A stretch of 64,000 bases of DNA from Allochromatium humboldtianum (GCF_013385175.1 NZ_JABZEO010000001.1:62001-126000), one strand, 5' to 3'; shown: positions 17,951-32,140, counted from the first letter of the stretch. The notes: generated by a model not told the origin, from the sequence alone. Numbers and translations are program-made.

Positions 17951-18841
17951 TCAATCGCGGAAGCGCCGCTCCAGGTCGTCATAGGCGTCGATGCGCCGGT
18001 CGCGCAGAAAGGGCCAGAGCCGCCGCACCGGCTCGGTGAGCGTCAGATCGACCTCGGCGACCAGGAGCTTGGGCGCTTGGTCGTCGGCCTGGGCGAGGAT
18101 CTCACCCAGGGGGCCGCAGACGAAGGAGCTGCCCCAGAAGCGCGTCCCCGGCGTCAGACCGCTGGGGTCGGACTCGTAACCGACCCGGTTGCAGGCGGCC
18201 AGACTCAGACCATTGGCGATGGCGTGCCCGCGCTGGACGGTGATCCAGGACTGGATCCGACGTTGTTGTTCTTCGGGCATGTCGTTGGGATTGGCGCCGA
18301 TACCGCTCGGTGCGAGCAGGATCTGGGCGCCGCCGAGCGCCATGGCGCGCGCCGCTTCCGGAAACCACTGATCCCAGCCGATGAGCACGCCCAGGCGTCC
18401 CACGGCGGTGTCGATCGGATTGAAGCCCAGATCGCCGGGTGTGAAATAGAACTTCTCGTAACAGCCGGGCATGTCCGGGACGTGCATCTTGCGATAGATG
18501 CCCGCGAGCGCGCCATCGGCGTCCAGGACCACGGCCGTGCTGTGATAGAGACCGGGCGCGCGCTGCTCGAACACCGAGCCGACGATCACCAGTTGCAGCT
18601 CGCGCGCGAGCGCGCTCAGATGCTCGGTGGTCGATCCGGGGATGGACTCGGCCAGATCGAACAGATCCGGGTTCTCGGTCTGGCAGAAATAGGGACCATT
18701 GTGCAGCTCCTGGAGCAGCACCAGCTCGCAGCCGCGGATCGAGGCGGCGCGGATGGCGGCCTCGCAGTCCTCCAGATTGGCGGCGGTACTGCCCTGGTCG
18801 GATTGCTGGACGAGCGCGAGTGTCAGTGACGAACGGGGCAT
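17951..18841 (-). CDS. Nitrilase-superfamily protein, N-carbamoylputrescine amidase-like, catalytic Cys replaced
   Basis: 296 residues from ATG 18841 (MPRSSLTLALVQQ). Close in sequence to AguB: LVLLQELHNGPYF with Glu45, AGIYRKMHVPDMPG with Lys118, and GVLIGWDQWFPEAARAMAL. The family nucleophile (Cys in ICWDQWFPE) is Gly155, codon GGC at 18379-18377; a single base change from TGC explains it. The rest of the fold is conserved to the end (LWPFLRDRRIDAYDDL). Either a pseudoenzyme or a recently inactivated gene. No agmatine deiminase partner lies nearby. It is the first gene of a possible operon with the next two minus-strand genes. Confidence 0.88.
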   Translation of the reverse strand: MPRSSLTLALVQQSDQGSTAANLEDCEAAIRAASIRGCELVLLQELHNGPYFCQTENPDLFDLAESIPGSTTEHLSALARELQLVIVGSVFEQRAPGLYHSTAVVLDADGALAGIYRKMHVPDMPGCYEKFYFTPGDLGFNPIDTAVGRLGVLIGWDQWFPEAARAMALGGAQILLAPSGIGANPNDMPEEQQRRIQSWITVQRGHAIANGLSLAACNRVGYESDPSGLTPGTRFWGSSFVCGPLGEILAQADDQAPKLLVAEVDLTLTEPVRRLWPFLRDRRIDAYDDLERRFRD

Positions 18842-18917
18842 GGTGTCGAACCTCCAAGTGAACCTGACGCCCATTATCCGCCGATCGCCAGGGGGCGGGG
18901 CCGAAACTCGGAATGTT

Positions 18918-18946
18918 TTGATTCGGAGCCGAGCCTTGTTTATAAC
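18918..18946 (+). promoter_or_regulatory. Sigma-70-type promoter for the ydjM-like gene
   Basis: TTGATT (18918-18923), 17-nt spacer, TATAAC (18941-18946), about 86 nt before the start codon at 19033, in the divergent spacer with the nitrilase-like gene. Confidence 0.65.
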
Positions 18947-19032
18947 ATCGCGCCGAACAGTTCGGTGGTCTACAAGAGCGGGCGCAGGCTGAGGTTGGCC
19001 GGTGAGCGACGTTTGTATGGGGCGCGAGACAC

Positions 19033-19812
19033 ATGGCCAATTTTCAGACACATCTCAATATCGGCATCCTCGTCAGTGCCGCCGCCACGCTCTCGCTGCA
19101 TGTGGCCGGCTTCATCGAGCAGTCGCAGATGCCGGTCCTGTTCGCACTCGGCGTGGCCGGCAGTCTGCTGCCGGACATCGACCTGGAGCGCTCCAGGCCG
19201 ACCGGACTGCTGTTCAACGTCCTGGGGGTCGTGCTGGCCTTCGCCGTCACTCTGCCGCTGACGGTGCGTTTTCAGCCGCTGGTGCTGGCGGCGATCTGGG
19301 GCACGGTCTTTCTGGCGGTGCGCTATGGCGTGCTGAAGGTCTTTTCGAGCTTCACCGTCCATCGCGGGGTCTGGCACTCCTGGCTGGCCGTCGCCGCCGT
19401 GTCGATGGCGACGACCAATCTCGCCTACTGGGTGTGGGAGCACTCGGCCGAGCGTGCCTGGATCGCTGGTCTGATGGTCGGCCTCGGCTATCTGACCCAT
19501 CTGGTGCTCGACGAGTTTTCGAGCGTCGATCTGTTCAACGCCAAGGTCAAGCGCTCCTTCGGCACCGCACTCAAGCCGATCAGCCTGAAATATCCCTGGA
19601 GCACCCTGGGCATGGCCGCTGTGCTCGCCGGTCTGATCTCGATAGCTCCGCCCGTACAGACCGTGCTGGAGCGGTTCGATCTCGACCCGCAGGCGACCCT
19701 GGCCGGGCTGGAGATCTGGCTGCGCGACGGTATGCAGTGGGCCGCCGGGCATTTGAACGCGTGGTGGACGCAGCTGAGCCGGCAGTTTCCCATACAGGCG
19801 GCGCGCGGCTGA
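19033..19812 (+). CDS. YdjM-like membrane-bound metal-dependent hydrolase family protein
   Basis: 259 residues with several membrane segments. Conserved polar positions of the YdjM/DUF457 family are present: MANFQTHLNIGI (His), AGSLLPDIDLERSRP (Asp pair), TVHRGVWHSWL (HR..WHS) and LGYLTHLVLDEFSSVDL. These His/Asp residues probably form a metal site at the membrane. The biochemical activity is not established; E. coli ydjM is LexA-regulated, but I see no LexA box here. Confidence 0.82.
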   Translation: MANFQTHLNIGILVSAAATLSLHVAGFIEQSQMPVLFALGVAGSLLPDIDLERSRPTGLLFNVLGVVLAFAVTLPLTVRFQPLVLAAIWGTVFLAVRYGVLKVFSSFTVHRGVWHSWLAVAAVSMATTNLAYWVWEHSAERAWIAGLMVGLGYLTHLVLDEFSSVDLFNAKVKRSFGTALKPISLKYPWSTLGMAAVLAGLISIAPPVQTVLERFDLDPQATLAGLEIWLRDGMQWAAGHLNAWWTQLSRQFPIQAARG

Positions 19813-19951
19813 CCGATGGTGCGTCGCGCTGTACTCGGGAGCCGGGGTGCGCTAGATTATCGAGCCTTTGTCTCGCGATGCTCGGTCGCGAGCCGACGAC
19901 GGCATCAAGAGCCTACAGCAGGCGCGGTTCAGACAAACGATCTCGGAACCC

Positions 19952-20911
19952 ATGGATCTCAATTTTCTCGATTTTGAACAACCCATCGCGGAACTCGAGG
20001 CGAAGATCGAAGAGCTTCGGCTGGTCGGGCACGACAATGCACTCAACATCCAGGAGGAGATCGAGCGCTTGCAGGCCAAGTGCCGGACGCTGACCGAGTC
20101 GATCTTCTCCTCGCTGACGCCCTGGCAGATCTCGCAGCTGTCGCGCCATCCGCAGCGTCCCTATCTGCTCGACTATGTGCGGCGGATCTTCGACGAGTTC
20201 CACGAGCTGCACGGCGACCGCGCCTTTGCCGACGATCCGGCCATCGTCGGCGGACTGGCCCGGCTCGACGGGCGTCCGGTGATGGTCATCGGGCATCAGA
20301 AGGGGCGCGACACCAAGGAGAAGATCCAGCGCAACTTCGGGATGCCGCGTCCCGAGGGCTATCGCAAGGCCTTGCGCCTGATGGAGATGGCCGAGCGCTT
20401 CCGGATGCCGATCCTGACCTTCATCGACACGCCGGGCGCCTATCCGGGCGTTGGTGCCGAGGAACGCGGCCAGAGCGAGGCGATCGCACGCAATCTGCGC
20501 GAGATGTCGCGTCTGCGCACGCCCATTCTCAGCACTGTGGTCGGGGAGGGCGGTTCGGGCGGCGCGCTGGCCATCGGCGTCGGCGACTGGCTCGGCATGT
20601 TGCAGTTCGGCACCTACTCGGTGATCTCGCCCGAGGGCTGCGCCTCGATCCTGTGGAAGAGCGCCGACAAGGCGCAACTGGCCGCTGAGGCCATGGCCAT
20701 CACCTCCGACAAGCTGATGGAACAGGGACTGGTCGACGAGGTCATCGAGGAGCCGCTGGGCGGCGCTCACCGCAACCCGGACGCCATGTCCAAGACACTC
20801 AAGCAGGCGCTGCTGGCGCGTCTGGAGACGCTCGACAAGATCGACATGGATGCACTGATCGCGGCGCGTTACAAGCGTTTGATGGGCTTCGGGCGTTTCA
20901 AGGAAGCCTGA
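19952..20911 (+). CDS. accA: Acetyl-CoA carboxylase carboxyltransferase subunit alpha
   Basis: Transfers the carboxyl group from biotin to acetyl-CoA with AccD; first committed step of fatty acid synthesis. 319 residues, identical in length to E. coli AccA. Starts [20 protein letters not shown] and contains [47 protein letters not shown] and [17 protein letters not shown] (CoA-binding crotonase fold). tilS follows after 19 bp, the order also found in E. coli. Confidence 0.97.
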   Translation: MDLNFLDFEQPIAELEAKIEELRLVGHDNALNIQEEIERLQAKCRTLTESIFSSLTPWQISQLSRHPQRPYLLDYVRRIFDEFHELHGDRAFADDPAIVGGLARLDGRPVMVIGHQKGRDTKEKIQRNFGMPRPEGYRKALRLMEMAERFRMPILTFIDTPGAYPGVGAEERGQSEAIARNLREMSRLRTPILSTVVGEGGSGGALAIGVGDWLGMLQFGTYSVISPEGCASILWKSADKAQLAAEAMAITSDKLMEQGLVDEVIEEPLGGAHRNPDAMSKTLKQALLARLETLDKIDMDALIAARYKRLMGFGRFKEA

Positions 20912-20930
20912 GCCGAACGGCGGCGTCCAT

Positions 20931-22382
20931 GTGACGACCGAGTTTTCGCCCGACGCGCTGCTGGAACGGCTCGTTCCTTTCGGTGTGGTTCCGCGCTACT
21001 GGATCGCCTACAGCGGCGGGCTGGATTCCAGCGTCCTGCTGGAGTCCCTCACGGCGATCCGCGCGCGGCTGCCAGGTGCAGACTCGCACGACCGGCTCAT
21101 GGCTGTGCATGTCGATCATGGGCTGCAAGCGGCCTCGGCCGACTGGGCCGAACACTGTGTCGCACGCTGTGCCGCGCTGAACATCCCGTTGCGGATCGAA
21201 CGTCCAGCCTCATCCCCTCGAACCCGTGAAAGCCTGGAAGCCTGGGCGCGCGAGGTGCGTTACGCCATCTTTCGTCGTCTGCTCGCACCGGGCGACCTCC
21301 TGCTCACCGCCCAGCATCGCGACGATCAGGCCGAGACCCTGCTGTTGGCGCTGCTGCGTGGCAGCGGTCCGCATGGGCTGGCCGCCATGCCGTTCAGCGC
21401 TCCGCTCGGCGCCGGACGGCTCGTCAGACCGCTGCTTGATGTCAGCCGCCGCTCGCTCGCCGACTATGCGCACCGTCGGGGGCTCGACTGGATCGAGGAT
21501 CCCAGCAACGACTACACCGCGTTCGACCGCAACTATCTGCGCCACCGCGTGCTGCCGCGGCTGCGCGCGCGCTGGCCGTCGGCGGACGCGACCCTGGCAC
21601 GCAGTGCGCGCCATTGCGCCGAGGCGGCCGAACTGGTCGACCAGTATGCTGCTCGAACGCTCATCCAAGCCCGTGGGGTCCAACCGGGCGCGCTGTCACT
21701 GGCCGCGCTCGGGCGTCTCGATCGGCCATTGCGCAAGGCCGTGGTGCGGCACTGGCTGATCGAACGAGGTTTCAGACCGCCGGACACCCGGCATCTCGAC
21801 CGTCTGCTCGACGAACTGCCAGCCGCCCGCGCCGATGCCAATCCAGGCGTCGTCTGGAAGGGGTGTGAGGTGCGGCGCTATCGTGGCGAGCTGCTGGCTT
21901 TTCGTCCGCTACCGCCACCGCCGGCGAGCGAGATGCACTTCCTTTGGCGTATCAGCGGAGAGCATGGCGTCCTGGAGTTGCCGGATGGATTCGGGCGTCT
22001 GGAGTGGCGGCGACACCCTGACGCAGATGCGCCGGACGTCCACTCTATCCAGGCGCGAGCACTCGACACCTCGCCGCCACCCAAGGGGGACGCGAATGTG
22101 ATCGAACTCCAGGTTCGCTTCGGTGATTTCGGTCACAGCTGTCGGGCCGGCATGAACCGACCGCATCGCACCCTGAAAAAGTTGTTCCAGGAGTCAGGTG
22201 TCCCGGCCTGGCTCAGAGGTCATGTGCCCCTGATCTTCCAGGGAGAACGGCTCATCGCAATCGCCGGGGTGACGGCTTGTCATGGCCGGCGCGACGAGAC
22301 CGGACTAAGCTTTCAACTTCTGTGGTCCGGATTTGCCTGGGAGCGCGACTGGCCTTGGCTCGGTCGCCTTCTGGAAAGCTAA
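20931..22382 (+). CDS. tilS: tRNA(Ile)-lysidine synthase
   Basis: Converts C34 of the CAU anticodon of tRNA-Ile2 to lysidine, using ATP and lysine. 483 residues from GTG 20931. The PP-loop reads WIAYSGGLDSSVLLE; LLTAQHRDDQAETLLLALLR and DWIEDPSNDYTAFDRNYLRH are the N-terminal-domain hallmarks. The C-terminal TilS domain reads FGHSCRAGMNRPHRTLKKLFQ-like, then VPAWLRGHVPLIF. Directly downstream of accA. Confidence 0.95.
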   Translation: MTTEFSPDALLERLVPFGVVPRYWIAYSGGLDSSVLLESLTAIRARLPGADSHDRLMAVHVDHGLQAASADWAEHCVARCAALNIPLRIERPASSPRTRESLEAWAREVRYAIFRRLLAPGDLLLTAQHRDDQAETLLLALLRGSGPHGLAAMPFSAPLGAGRLVRPLLDVSRRSLADYAHRRGLDWIEDPSNDYTAFDRNYLRHRVLPRLRARWPSADATLARSARHCAEAAELVDQYAARTLIQARGVQPGALSLAALGRLDRPLRKAVVRHWLIERGFRPPDTRHLDRLLDELPAARADANPGVVWKGCEVRRYRGELLAFRPLPPPPASEMHFLWRISGEHGVLELPDGFGRLEWRRHPDADAPDVHSIQARALDTSPPPKGDANVIELQVRFGDFGHSCRAGMNRPHRTLKKLFQESGVPAWLRGHVPLIFQGERLIAIAGVTACHGRRDETGLSFQLLWSGFAWERDWPWLGRLLES

Positions 22383-22403
22383 GGGGATTGAGAGTATTCA
22401 TCC

Positions 22404-24245
<1,842 letters not shown>

Positions 24246-24290
24246 ACCTCCGGGTCTCAAGCTGAATAATCGATCATGAAGTGAGGACTG

Positions 24291-24950
24291 ATGAAGCAGG
24301 CTGTACATTCTCCAGAGGCCACCCAATGGCCGATCATCGAAGCGCGGCTGTCGCAAGGCTGTGCCGCGCTCGGACTGACGCCGACGCCCGAGCAACAGGC
24401 ACGTCTGGTCGCCTTCCTCGGCCTGCTCGCGCGCTGGAACCAGGCCTACAACCTGACCGCCGTGCGCGATCCGCTGGAGATGGTCGCCAAGCATCTGCTC
24501 GACAGTCTGGCGATCGCGCCCTTTCTGTTCGGCGAGACGGTACTCGATGTCGGCACGGGCGCCGGTCTGCCGGGGCTGCCGCTGGCCATCCTCGCGCCCG
24601 AACGCCGCTTCCAACTGCTCGACAGCAACAACAAAAAGGTGCGCTTCGTCCGCCAGGCGGTGCTCGAACTCGGCCTGACCAACGTCGAGCCGGTGCAGTC
24701 GCGCATCGAAGCGTACCGACCGGGACGAAAATTCAGTACCATAGTCAGCCGCGCGGTGGCCGCCGAATCCGTCTTGCCGGTATTGGCCGCCGATCTCTGC
24801 GATCGACCGGGCCGTTTGCTGCTCATGAAGGGGCGCGCGGACGAAGCCGCCGACGAGACGGCCTGGGCCGCGCTGAAGCCGATCATCCATCGGCTGACGA
24901 TTCCCTTTCTCGATGCCCCACGTCATCTGATCGAACTCCGGAGTGACTGA
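24291..24950 (+). CDS. rsmG: 16S rRNA (guanine527-N7) methyltransferase
   Basis: 219 residues. SAM-binding motif ETVLDVGTGAGLPGLPLAI, then LLDSNNKKVRFVRQAV and VSRAVAAESVLPVLA, typical of RsmG (GidB). It starts the classic rsmG-parA-parB-atp order. In many gammaproteobacteria mnmG lies directly upstream; here the neighbour is a hybrid kinase instead. Confidence 0.95.
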   Translation: MKQAVHSPEATQWPIIEARLSQGCAALGLTPTPEQQARLVAFLGLLARWNQAYNLTAVRDPLEMVAKHLLDSLAIAPFLFGETVLDVGTGAGLPGLPLAILAPERRFQLLDSNNKKVRFVRQAVLELGLTNVEPVQSRIEAYRPGRKFSTIVSRAVAAESVLPVLAADLCDRPGRLLLMKGRADEAADETAWAALKPIIHRLTIPFLDAPRHLIELRSD

Positions 24951-24957
24951 GTCGACC

Positions 24958-25752
24958 ATGGTCAACATCATCGCGATCGCCAACCAGAAGGGCGGGGTCG
25001 GCAAGACCACCACGGCGGTCAATCTCGCCGCTGCGCTGGCGTTCATGCGCCGTCGTGTGCTGTTGATCGATCTCGATCCGCAGGGCAACGCGACCATGGG
25101 CTGCGGGGTCGACAAGCATCAGGTCGAGCATACGACCTGTGATCTGCTGCTGACCGATGTGCCCATCGCTGATTGTCTCCAGCGCGTCACCGAACCCGCG
25201 CCCGGATTCGACCTGCTGCCGTCCAACGCCGATCTGACCGCCGCCGAGGTCGGTCTGCTCGATTCGTCCGACCGCGAGCAGCGCTTGAGCCGGGTACTGG
25301 CCACGGCGGTCGGCGCCTATGAGCTGGTCATCATCGACTGCCCGCCCTCGCTCAACATGCTCACGCTCAATGCGCTGGTCGCGGCGCACGGCGTGCTGAT
25401 CCCGATCCAGTGCGAGTATTACGCGCTCGAAGGGCTGTCCTCGCTGCTCGACACCATCGAACAGGTGCGCGAGAGCCGCAATGCCGGTCTGCGTATCGAG
25501 GGCATCCTGCGCACCATGCACGACCCGCGCAACAACCTGGCCAATCAGGTCTCGACCCAGCTCGTCACCCATTTCAAGGATCAGGTCTACCGCACCATCA
25601 TCCCGCGCAACGTCCGCGTGGCCGAGGCGCCCAGTCACGGTCAGTCGGCGCTGGTTTACGACCCGCAATCGCGTGGGGCGCTCGCCTATCTGGCGCTCGC
25701 CAGCGAGGTGCTGCGCCGTCAAGAAAAACGCCGCCAGGCCGAAGCGGCCTGA
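24958..25752 (+). CDS. parA: Chromosome-partitioning ATPase ParA/Soj
   Basis: 264 residues from ATG 24958; an in-frame GTG at 24943 would overlap rsmG by 8 bp. The deviant Walker A is intact (NQKGGVGKTTTAVNLAA); DLDPQGNATMGCG and VIIDCPPSLNMLTLNAL follow. Dynamic nucleoid-bound ATPase that moves ParB-parS complexes. ParB follows after 25 bp. Confidence 0.95.
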   Translation: MVNIIAIANQKGGVGKTTTAVNLAAALAFMRRRVLLIDLDPQGNATMGCGVDKHQVEHTTCDLLLTDVPIADCLQRVTEPAPGFDLLPSNADLTAAEVGLLDSSDREQRLSRVLATAVGAYELVIIDCPPSLNMLTLNALVAAHGVLIPIQCEYYALEGLSSLLDTIEQVRESRNAGLRIEGILRTMHDPRNNLANQVSTQLVTHFKDQVYRTIIPRNVRVAEAPSHGQSALVYDPQSRGALAYLALASEVLRRQEKRRQAEAA

Positions 25753-25777
25753 TCCGGCTCAATCGATCCCAAGACGC

Positions 25778-26758
25778 ATGGACACGAGCGAACAGAAGAG
25801 CATGCCGCGCAAGAAAGGGCTCGGACGCGGACTCGACGCCCTGTTGGGCGCGGCCCGCCCGCCGGCATCACGCCTCGATCCGACCAGTGGTGAAACCCCG
25901 ACGACGACCTCAGGTGCCGGCGCGAATCCGAATCCGAACCCGAGCCTGACGCCCGTCGAAGCAATCCGCCGTCTGCCGCTGGAATACATTCAGCGCGGTC
26001 GCTATCAGCCGCGACGCGACTTCGATCCTGAGGCGCTACGCGAGCTAGCCGACTCCATCCGCGCCCAGGGCGTGATCCAGCCGATCGTGGTGCGTCCGCT
26101 CGCCGAGCCGGGCGCGACCGGCGCGCGTTATGAGATCATCGCCGGCGAGCGTCGCTGGCGTGCCTCGCAGCAGGCGGGACTGGCCGAGATCCCGGTGGTC
26201 GTGCGCGAGGTCGACGAGCGCACCGCTCTGGCCATCGCCCTGATCGAGAACATCCAGCGCGCCGACCTCAACCCGCTGGAAGAGGCGGGCGCGCTCGAAC
26301 GCCTGATCACCGAGTTCGATCTGACCCATCAGGACGTCGCCGAGGCGGTCGGCAAGTCGCGCGCCACGGTCAGCAACCTGCTGCGCCTGCTGGAACTCAA
26401 TGCGGACGTCAAGGAGCTGGTGGCACAGTCCCGGCTTGAGATGGGCCATGCGCGCGCCCTGCTCGGACTCAAGGGTGAGATCCAGAGTCGGACCGCGCAT
26501 CAAGTGGTCGCTGCCGGACTCTCGGTGCGCGAGACCGAACGTCTGGTACGCCGACTCCAGCAGACCGACGAGCCGTCGCGTACAACCGCCCAGCCATCTT
26601 CGGCGGACGATCCCAACATCCGCCAGCTCCAGAACGACCTGACTGATCGTCTCGGCGCGCACGTCCGGATCCAGCATGGCCAGCGTGGTTCGGGCAAGCT
26701 GGTGATCGCCTACAACACCCTGGACGAACTCGACGGCATCCTGTCGCGCATTCAGTGA
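25778..26758 (+). CDS. parB: Chromosome-partitioning protein ParB/Spo0J
   Basis: 326 residues from ATG 25778; an internal ATG at 25802 (MPRKKGLGRGLDALLG) is an alternative. The N-terminal ParA-activating KKGLGRGLDALL, the CTP-binding ParB domain (YEIIAGERRWRASQQAG; IALIENIQRADLNPLEEA), and the helix-turn-helix (LTHQDVAEAVGKSRATVSNLLRLL) are all visible. The C-terminus is the dimerisation domain. I did not find a parS consensus in the window. Confidence 0.95.
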   Translation: MDTSEQKSMPRKKGLGRGLDALLGAARPPASRLDPTSGETPTTTSGAGANPNPNPSLTPVEAIRRLPLEYIQRGRYQPRRDFDPEALRELADSIRAQGVIQPIVVRPLAEPGATGARYEIIAGERRWRASQQAGLAEIPVVVREVDERTALAIALIENIQRADLNPLEEAGALERLITEFDLTHQDVAEAVGKSRATVSNLLRLLELNADVKELVAQSRLEMGHARALLGLKGEIQSRTAHQVVAAGLSVRETERLVRRLQQTDEPSRTTAQPSSADDPNIRQLQNDLTDRLGAHVRIQHGQRGSGKLVIAYNTLDELDGILSRIQ

Positions 26759-26800
26759 AGTTCCGACAACCCGTTTCCGGACGAACGACGCTCACAGACA

Positions 26801-26829
26801 TTGACCCTGTGTTCACGAATACTTATAAT
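26801..26829 (+). promoter_or_regulatory. atp operon promoter
   Basis: TTGACC (26801-26806), 17-nt spacer, perfect -10 TATAAT (26824-26829). Start about 38 nt upstream of atpI ATG at 26874. Best sigma-70 match I saw in the window. Confidence 0.8.
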
Positions 26830-26873
26830 TGCGGGCTTGTGAGTGCCGAGCCTGCTCCACTCACGTCGATCCG

Positions 26874-27251
26874 ATGCAACAGCCGAACGCGCTTCAAGCC
26901 AGAAAGATCCTGAAAATCCAGTCGATCTTCGGCTTGATCCTGACCATCATCGCCCTGCCGTTCGGCAGTCCAGTTGCGATTTCAGTCCTGATCGGGGCCG
27001 GAACTTGCTGGCTGGCTAACGCCTTACTGGTAGCCTGGGTCTTTCGCGCCTATCGCGCCCAGGCACTGGAGAGGCTGGTTTTGCGTTTTTACAGCGCCGA
27101 GGTCGCGAAGATCGCCCTGATCCTCGTGCTCTTCGGGGCTGCGTTCGTGATCTATGACGACTTGAACATGCCGGCCTTGCTTGGCGCCTACTTCCTGGTC
27201 CAAGTGATTCCGACCCTGATTGCCGCTCGAACGGGCAGCCGAACCCAGTAA
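26874..27251 (+). CDS. atpI: ATP synthase subunit I (AtpI)
   Basis: 125 residues from ATG 26874 (MQQPNALQARKILKIQ). Four hydrophobic segments (IFGLILTIIALPFGSPVAIS, ANALLVAWVFRA, IALILVLFGAAFVIY, LLGAYFLVQVIPTLIA). Non-stoichiometric assembly helper for the c-ring. First gene of the atp operon behind a strong promoter. Confidence 0.9.
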   Translation: MQQPNALQARKILKIQSIFGLILTIIALPFGSPVAISVLIGAGTCWLANALLVAWVFRAYRAQALERLVLRFYSAEVAKIALILVLFGAAFVIYDDLNMPALLGAYFLVQVIPTLIAARTGSRTQ

Positions 27252-27262
27252 GTGAGAGATGA

Positions 27263-28484
<1,222 letters not shown>

Positions 28485-28565
28485 ACATGCATCCGGCTCC
28501 GGCCGGGTCGAGGACACTCGCCTGTCACCCTGACTAGGTCCGAGGCAAAGGCACGAGGCAACGCT

Positions 28566-29036
28566 ATGAACATCAATCTGACCCTGTTCGCCCAGATGAT
28601 CACCTTCGCGGTGTTCGTCGGGTTCTGCATGAAGTACATCTGGCCGCCCATCGTGAAAGCGTTGGCGGAGCGCAAGGCCAAGATCGCCGAGGGTCTCGCC
28701 GCCGCGGAGCGTGGTCACCAGGAGAAGGCGCTCGGCGAGCAGCGCGCGCTGGAACTGATGAAAGAGGCCAAGACCAACGCGGCCGAGATCGTCGGTCAGG
28801 CCCAGAAGCGTGCGACCGACATCGTCGAAGAGGCGAAGTCCGACGCGCGTTCCGAGGGTGAGCGACTGGTCGCCGCCGCCAAGGCGGAGATCGAGCGTGA
28901 GACCAATCGCGCGCGCGAAGAGCTGCGCGAGAAGGTCGCTACGCTGGCCATCGCCGCCGCCGAGAAGATCCTCCAGAAAGAGATCGACGTCGCGGCCCAT
29001 CGCTCGATCGTCGACGATTTCGCCAAGCAGCTCTAA
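28566..29036 (+). CDS. atpF: F0 ATP synthase subunit b
   Basis: 156 residues: one N-terminal helix ([21 protein letters not shown]), then a long charged coiled coil ([20 protein letters not shown] ...) ending VDDFAKQL. Peripheral stalk. Length matches E. coli (156). Confidence 0.97.
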   Translation: MNINLTLFAQMITFAVFVGFCMKYIWPPIVKALAERKAKIAEGLAAAERGHQEKALGEQRALELMKEAKTNAAEIVGQAQKRATDIVEEAKSDARSEGERLVAAAKAEIERETNRAREELREKVATLAIAAAEKILQKEIDVAAHRSIVDDFAKQL

Positions 29037-29045
29037 GGGAACACC

Positions 29046-29585
29046 ATGGCCGGAGAACTCACCACCATCGCGCGCCCTTATGCCGAGGCCGCCTTCGCGC
29101 ACGCCAAGGAATCCGGGCGAATCGACGCCTGGGCCGACGCGCTGACGCTGCTGGCGACAGTGACCTCGGATCCGCACATGGCCGCGCAGATCGGCAATCC
29201 GACCGTGCCGCGCGAGCGGATCCGCGACCTGCTGCTCGAAATCTGTGGCGACGCGCTGGCGGCGGGTCCGGCCAATCTGGTGCGTCTGCTCGCGGACAAC
29301 GCGCGGCTCGCGGCCATTCCCGAGATCGCGCGTCTCTTCGAGGAGCGTCGCGTCGCCGATCAAGGCGTGCGTCACGTCCTGGTGCGCAGTGCGTTCGAAG
29401 TCGAAGACGCGCAGCGCTCGGCCTTGGCCGACGCGCTCGCGAAGCGCCTGGGCGCTCAGGTCGATCTGAGCTTCGAGATCGATACCGCCCTGCTCGGCGG
29501 ACTCGAGATCCGTGCCGGCGACTTCGTCATCGACCACTCCGTGCGCGGCAAGATCAAGCAACTGGCCCACGCTCTGCAATTCTGA
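29046..29585 (+). CDS. atpH: F1 ATP synthase subunit delta
   Basis: 179 residues, [19 protein letters not shown] at the N-terminus and [20 protein letters not shown] near the C-terminus, both typical OSCP/delta signatures. Links the b stalk to the alpha3beta3 head. Follows atpF by 9 bp. Confidence 0.96.
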   Translation: MAGELTTIARPYAEAAFAHAKESGRIDAWADALTLLATVTSDPHMAAQIGNPTVPRERIRDLLLEICGDALAAGPANLVRLLADNARLAAIPEIARLFEERRVADQGVRHVLVRSAFEVEDAQRSALADALAKRLGAQVDLSFEIDTALLGGLEIRAGDFVIDHSVRGKIKQLAHALQF

Positions 29586-29598
29586 ACTGGACACCGCC

Positions 29599-31140
<1,542 letters not shown>

Positions 31141-31270
31141 ACAGCCGCCAGCGACCAGCCGCCGCCTCCAGCCGGAGGCCGGTGGGCTGGCGTGGTGCGT
31201 TTTGACAAGTATCGAACCTCCTCGACCCACCGGCCAACTGGCTGGCGGCTGGAAGCTGGAGGCTGGGAGC
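31141..31270. repeat. Imperfect inverted repeat in the atpA-atpG gap
   Basis: The exact 10-nt arms GGCCGGTGGG (31177-31186) and CCCACCGGCC (31226-31235) lie inside a wider imperfect palindrome: CAGCCGCCAGC-type strings on the left are mirrored by GGCTGGCGGCTGG and AAGCTGGAGGCTGGG on the right. No coding potential. As RNA it would form a long hairpin within the operon mRNA. Confidence 0.65.
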
Positions 31271-31276
31271 TAAAGA

Positions 31277-32140
31277 ATGGCAGGCGCCAAAGAAATCCGC
31301 ACCAAGATCGCGAGCATCAAGAGCACGCAGAAGATCACCAAGGCCATGCAGATGGTCGCGGCCTCCAAGATGCGCAAGGCCCAGGACCGCATGGCCGCCT
31401 CCCGTCCCTACGCGGAGAAGATGCTCCAGGTCATCAGTCATCTGGCCAACGCCACGCCCGAGTATCGGCACTCGTTCATGGCGATGGAGCGTCCGCGCAA
31501 GCGCGTCGGTTACATCGTCGTCTCGTCCGATCGCGGACTGTGCGGCGGTCTCAACAGCAACCTGTTCCGCCGTCTGATCGCCGAGATCAAGGAGCAGCGC
31601 GCCGCCGGCATCGAGCCGGTGTTCTGCACCATCGGCAGCAAGGCGCTCGGCTTCTTCAAGCGCTTCGGCGGCGAGGTCAAGGCGCAGGCGACCCATCTGG
31701 GCGACAAGCCGCACGTCGAGGATCTGGTCGGCACGGTCAAGGTCATGCTCGATGCCTTCGAGGCCGGCGAGATCGACGCCATCTATGTGGTCGGCAACGA
31801 GTTCGTCAACACCATGACCCAGCGTCCGGTGATCCGTCAGCTGGTGCCGCTGGTTCCGGGCGAGCGCGAGGCCATGCCCTATCACTGGGATTACATCTAC
31901 GAGCCGGACGCCAAGACGGTCCTGGATGCCCTGTTGACGCGCTACATCGAATCCCTGGTCTATCAGGCCGTGGTCGAGAACAGCGCCTGTGAGCAGGCCG
32001 CGCGCATGGTCGCGATGAAGGCCGCCTCGGACAACGCCGGCAACCTGATCGGTGAGTTGCAGCTCGTCTACAACAAGGCGCGTCAGGCCGCCATCACCCA
32101 GGAGATCTCCGAGATCGTCAGCGGCGCCGCCGCCGTCTAA
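31277..32140 (+). CDS. atpG: F1 ATP synthase subunit gamma
   Basis: 287 residues; [20 protein letters not shown] start, [16 protein letters not shown], and C-terminal [20 protein letters not shown] are diagnostic. Central rotor shaft. Confidence 0.97.
   Translation: MAGAKEIRTKIASIKSTQKITKAMQMVAASKMRKAQDRMAASRPYAEKMLQVISHLANATPEYRHSFMAMERPRKRVGYIVVSSDRGLCGGLNSNLFRRLIAEIKEQRAAGIEPVFCTIGSKALGFFKRFGGEVKAQATHLGDKPHVEDLVGTVKVMLDAFEAGEIDAIYVVGNEFVNTMTQRPVIRQLVPLVPGEREAMPYHWDYIYEPDAKTVLDALLTRYIESLVYQAVVENSACEQAARMVAMKAASDNAGNLIGELQLVYNKARQAAITQEISEIVSGAAAV

Noticed and set aside
24900-26900. parS site near parAB
   Set aside because: I looked for the TGTTTCACGTGAAACA pattern by eye and found none; absence is not proven.
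31202-31230. TTGACA in the atpA-atpG gap as an internal promoter
   Set aside because: No acceptable -10 at 16-18 nt; the string lies inside the palindrome.
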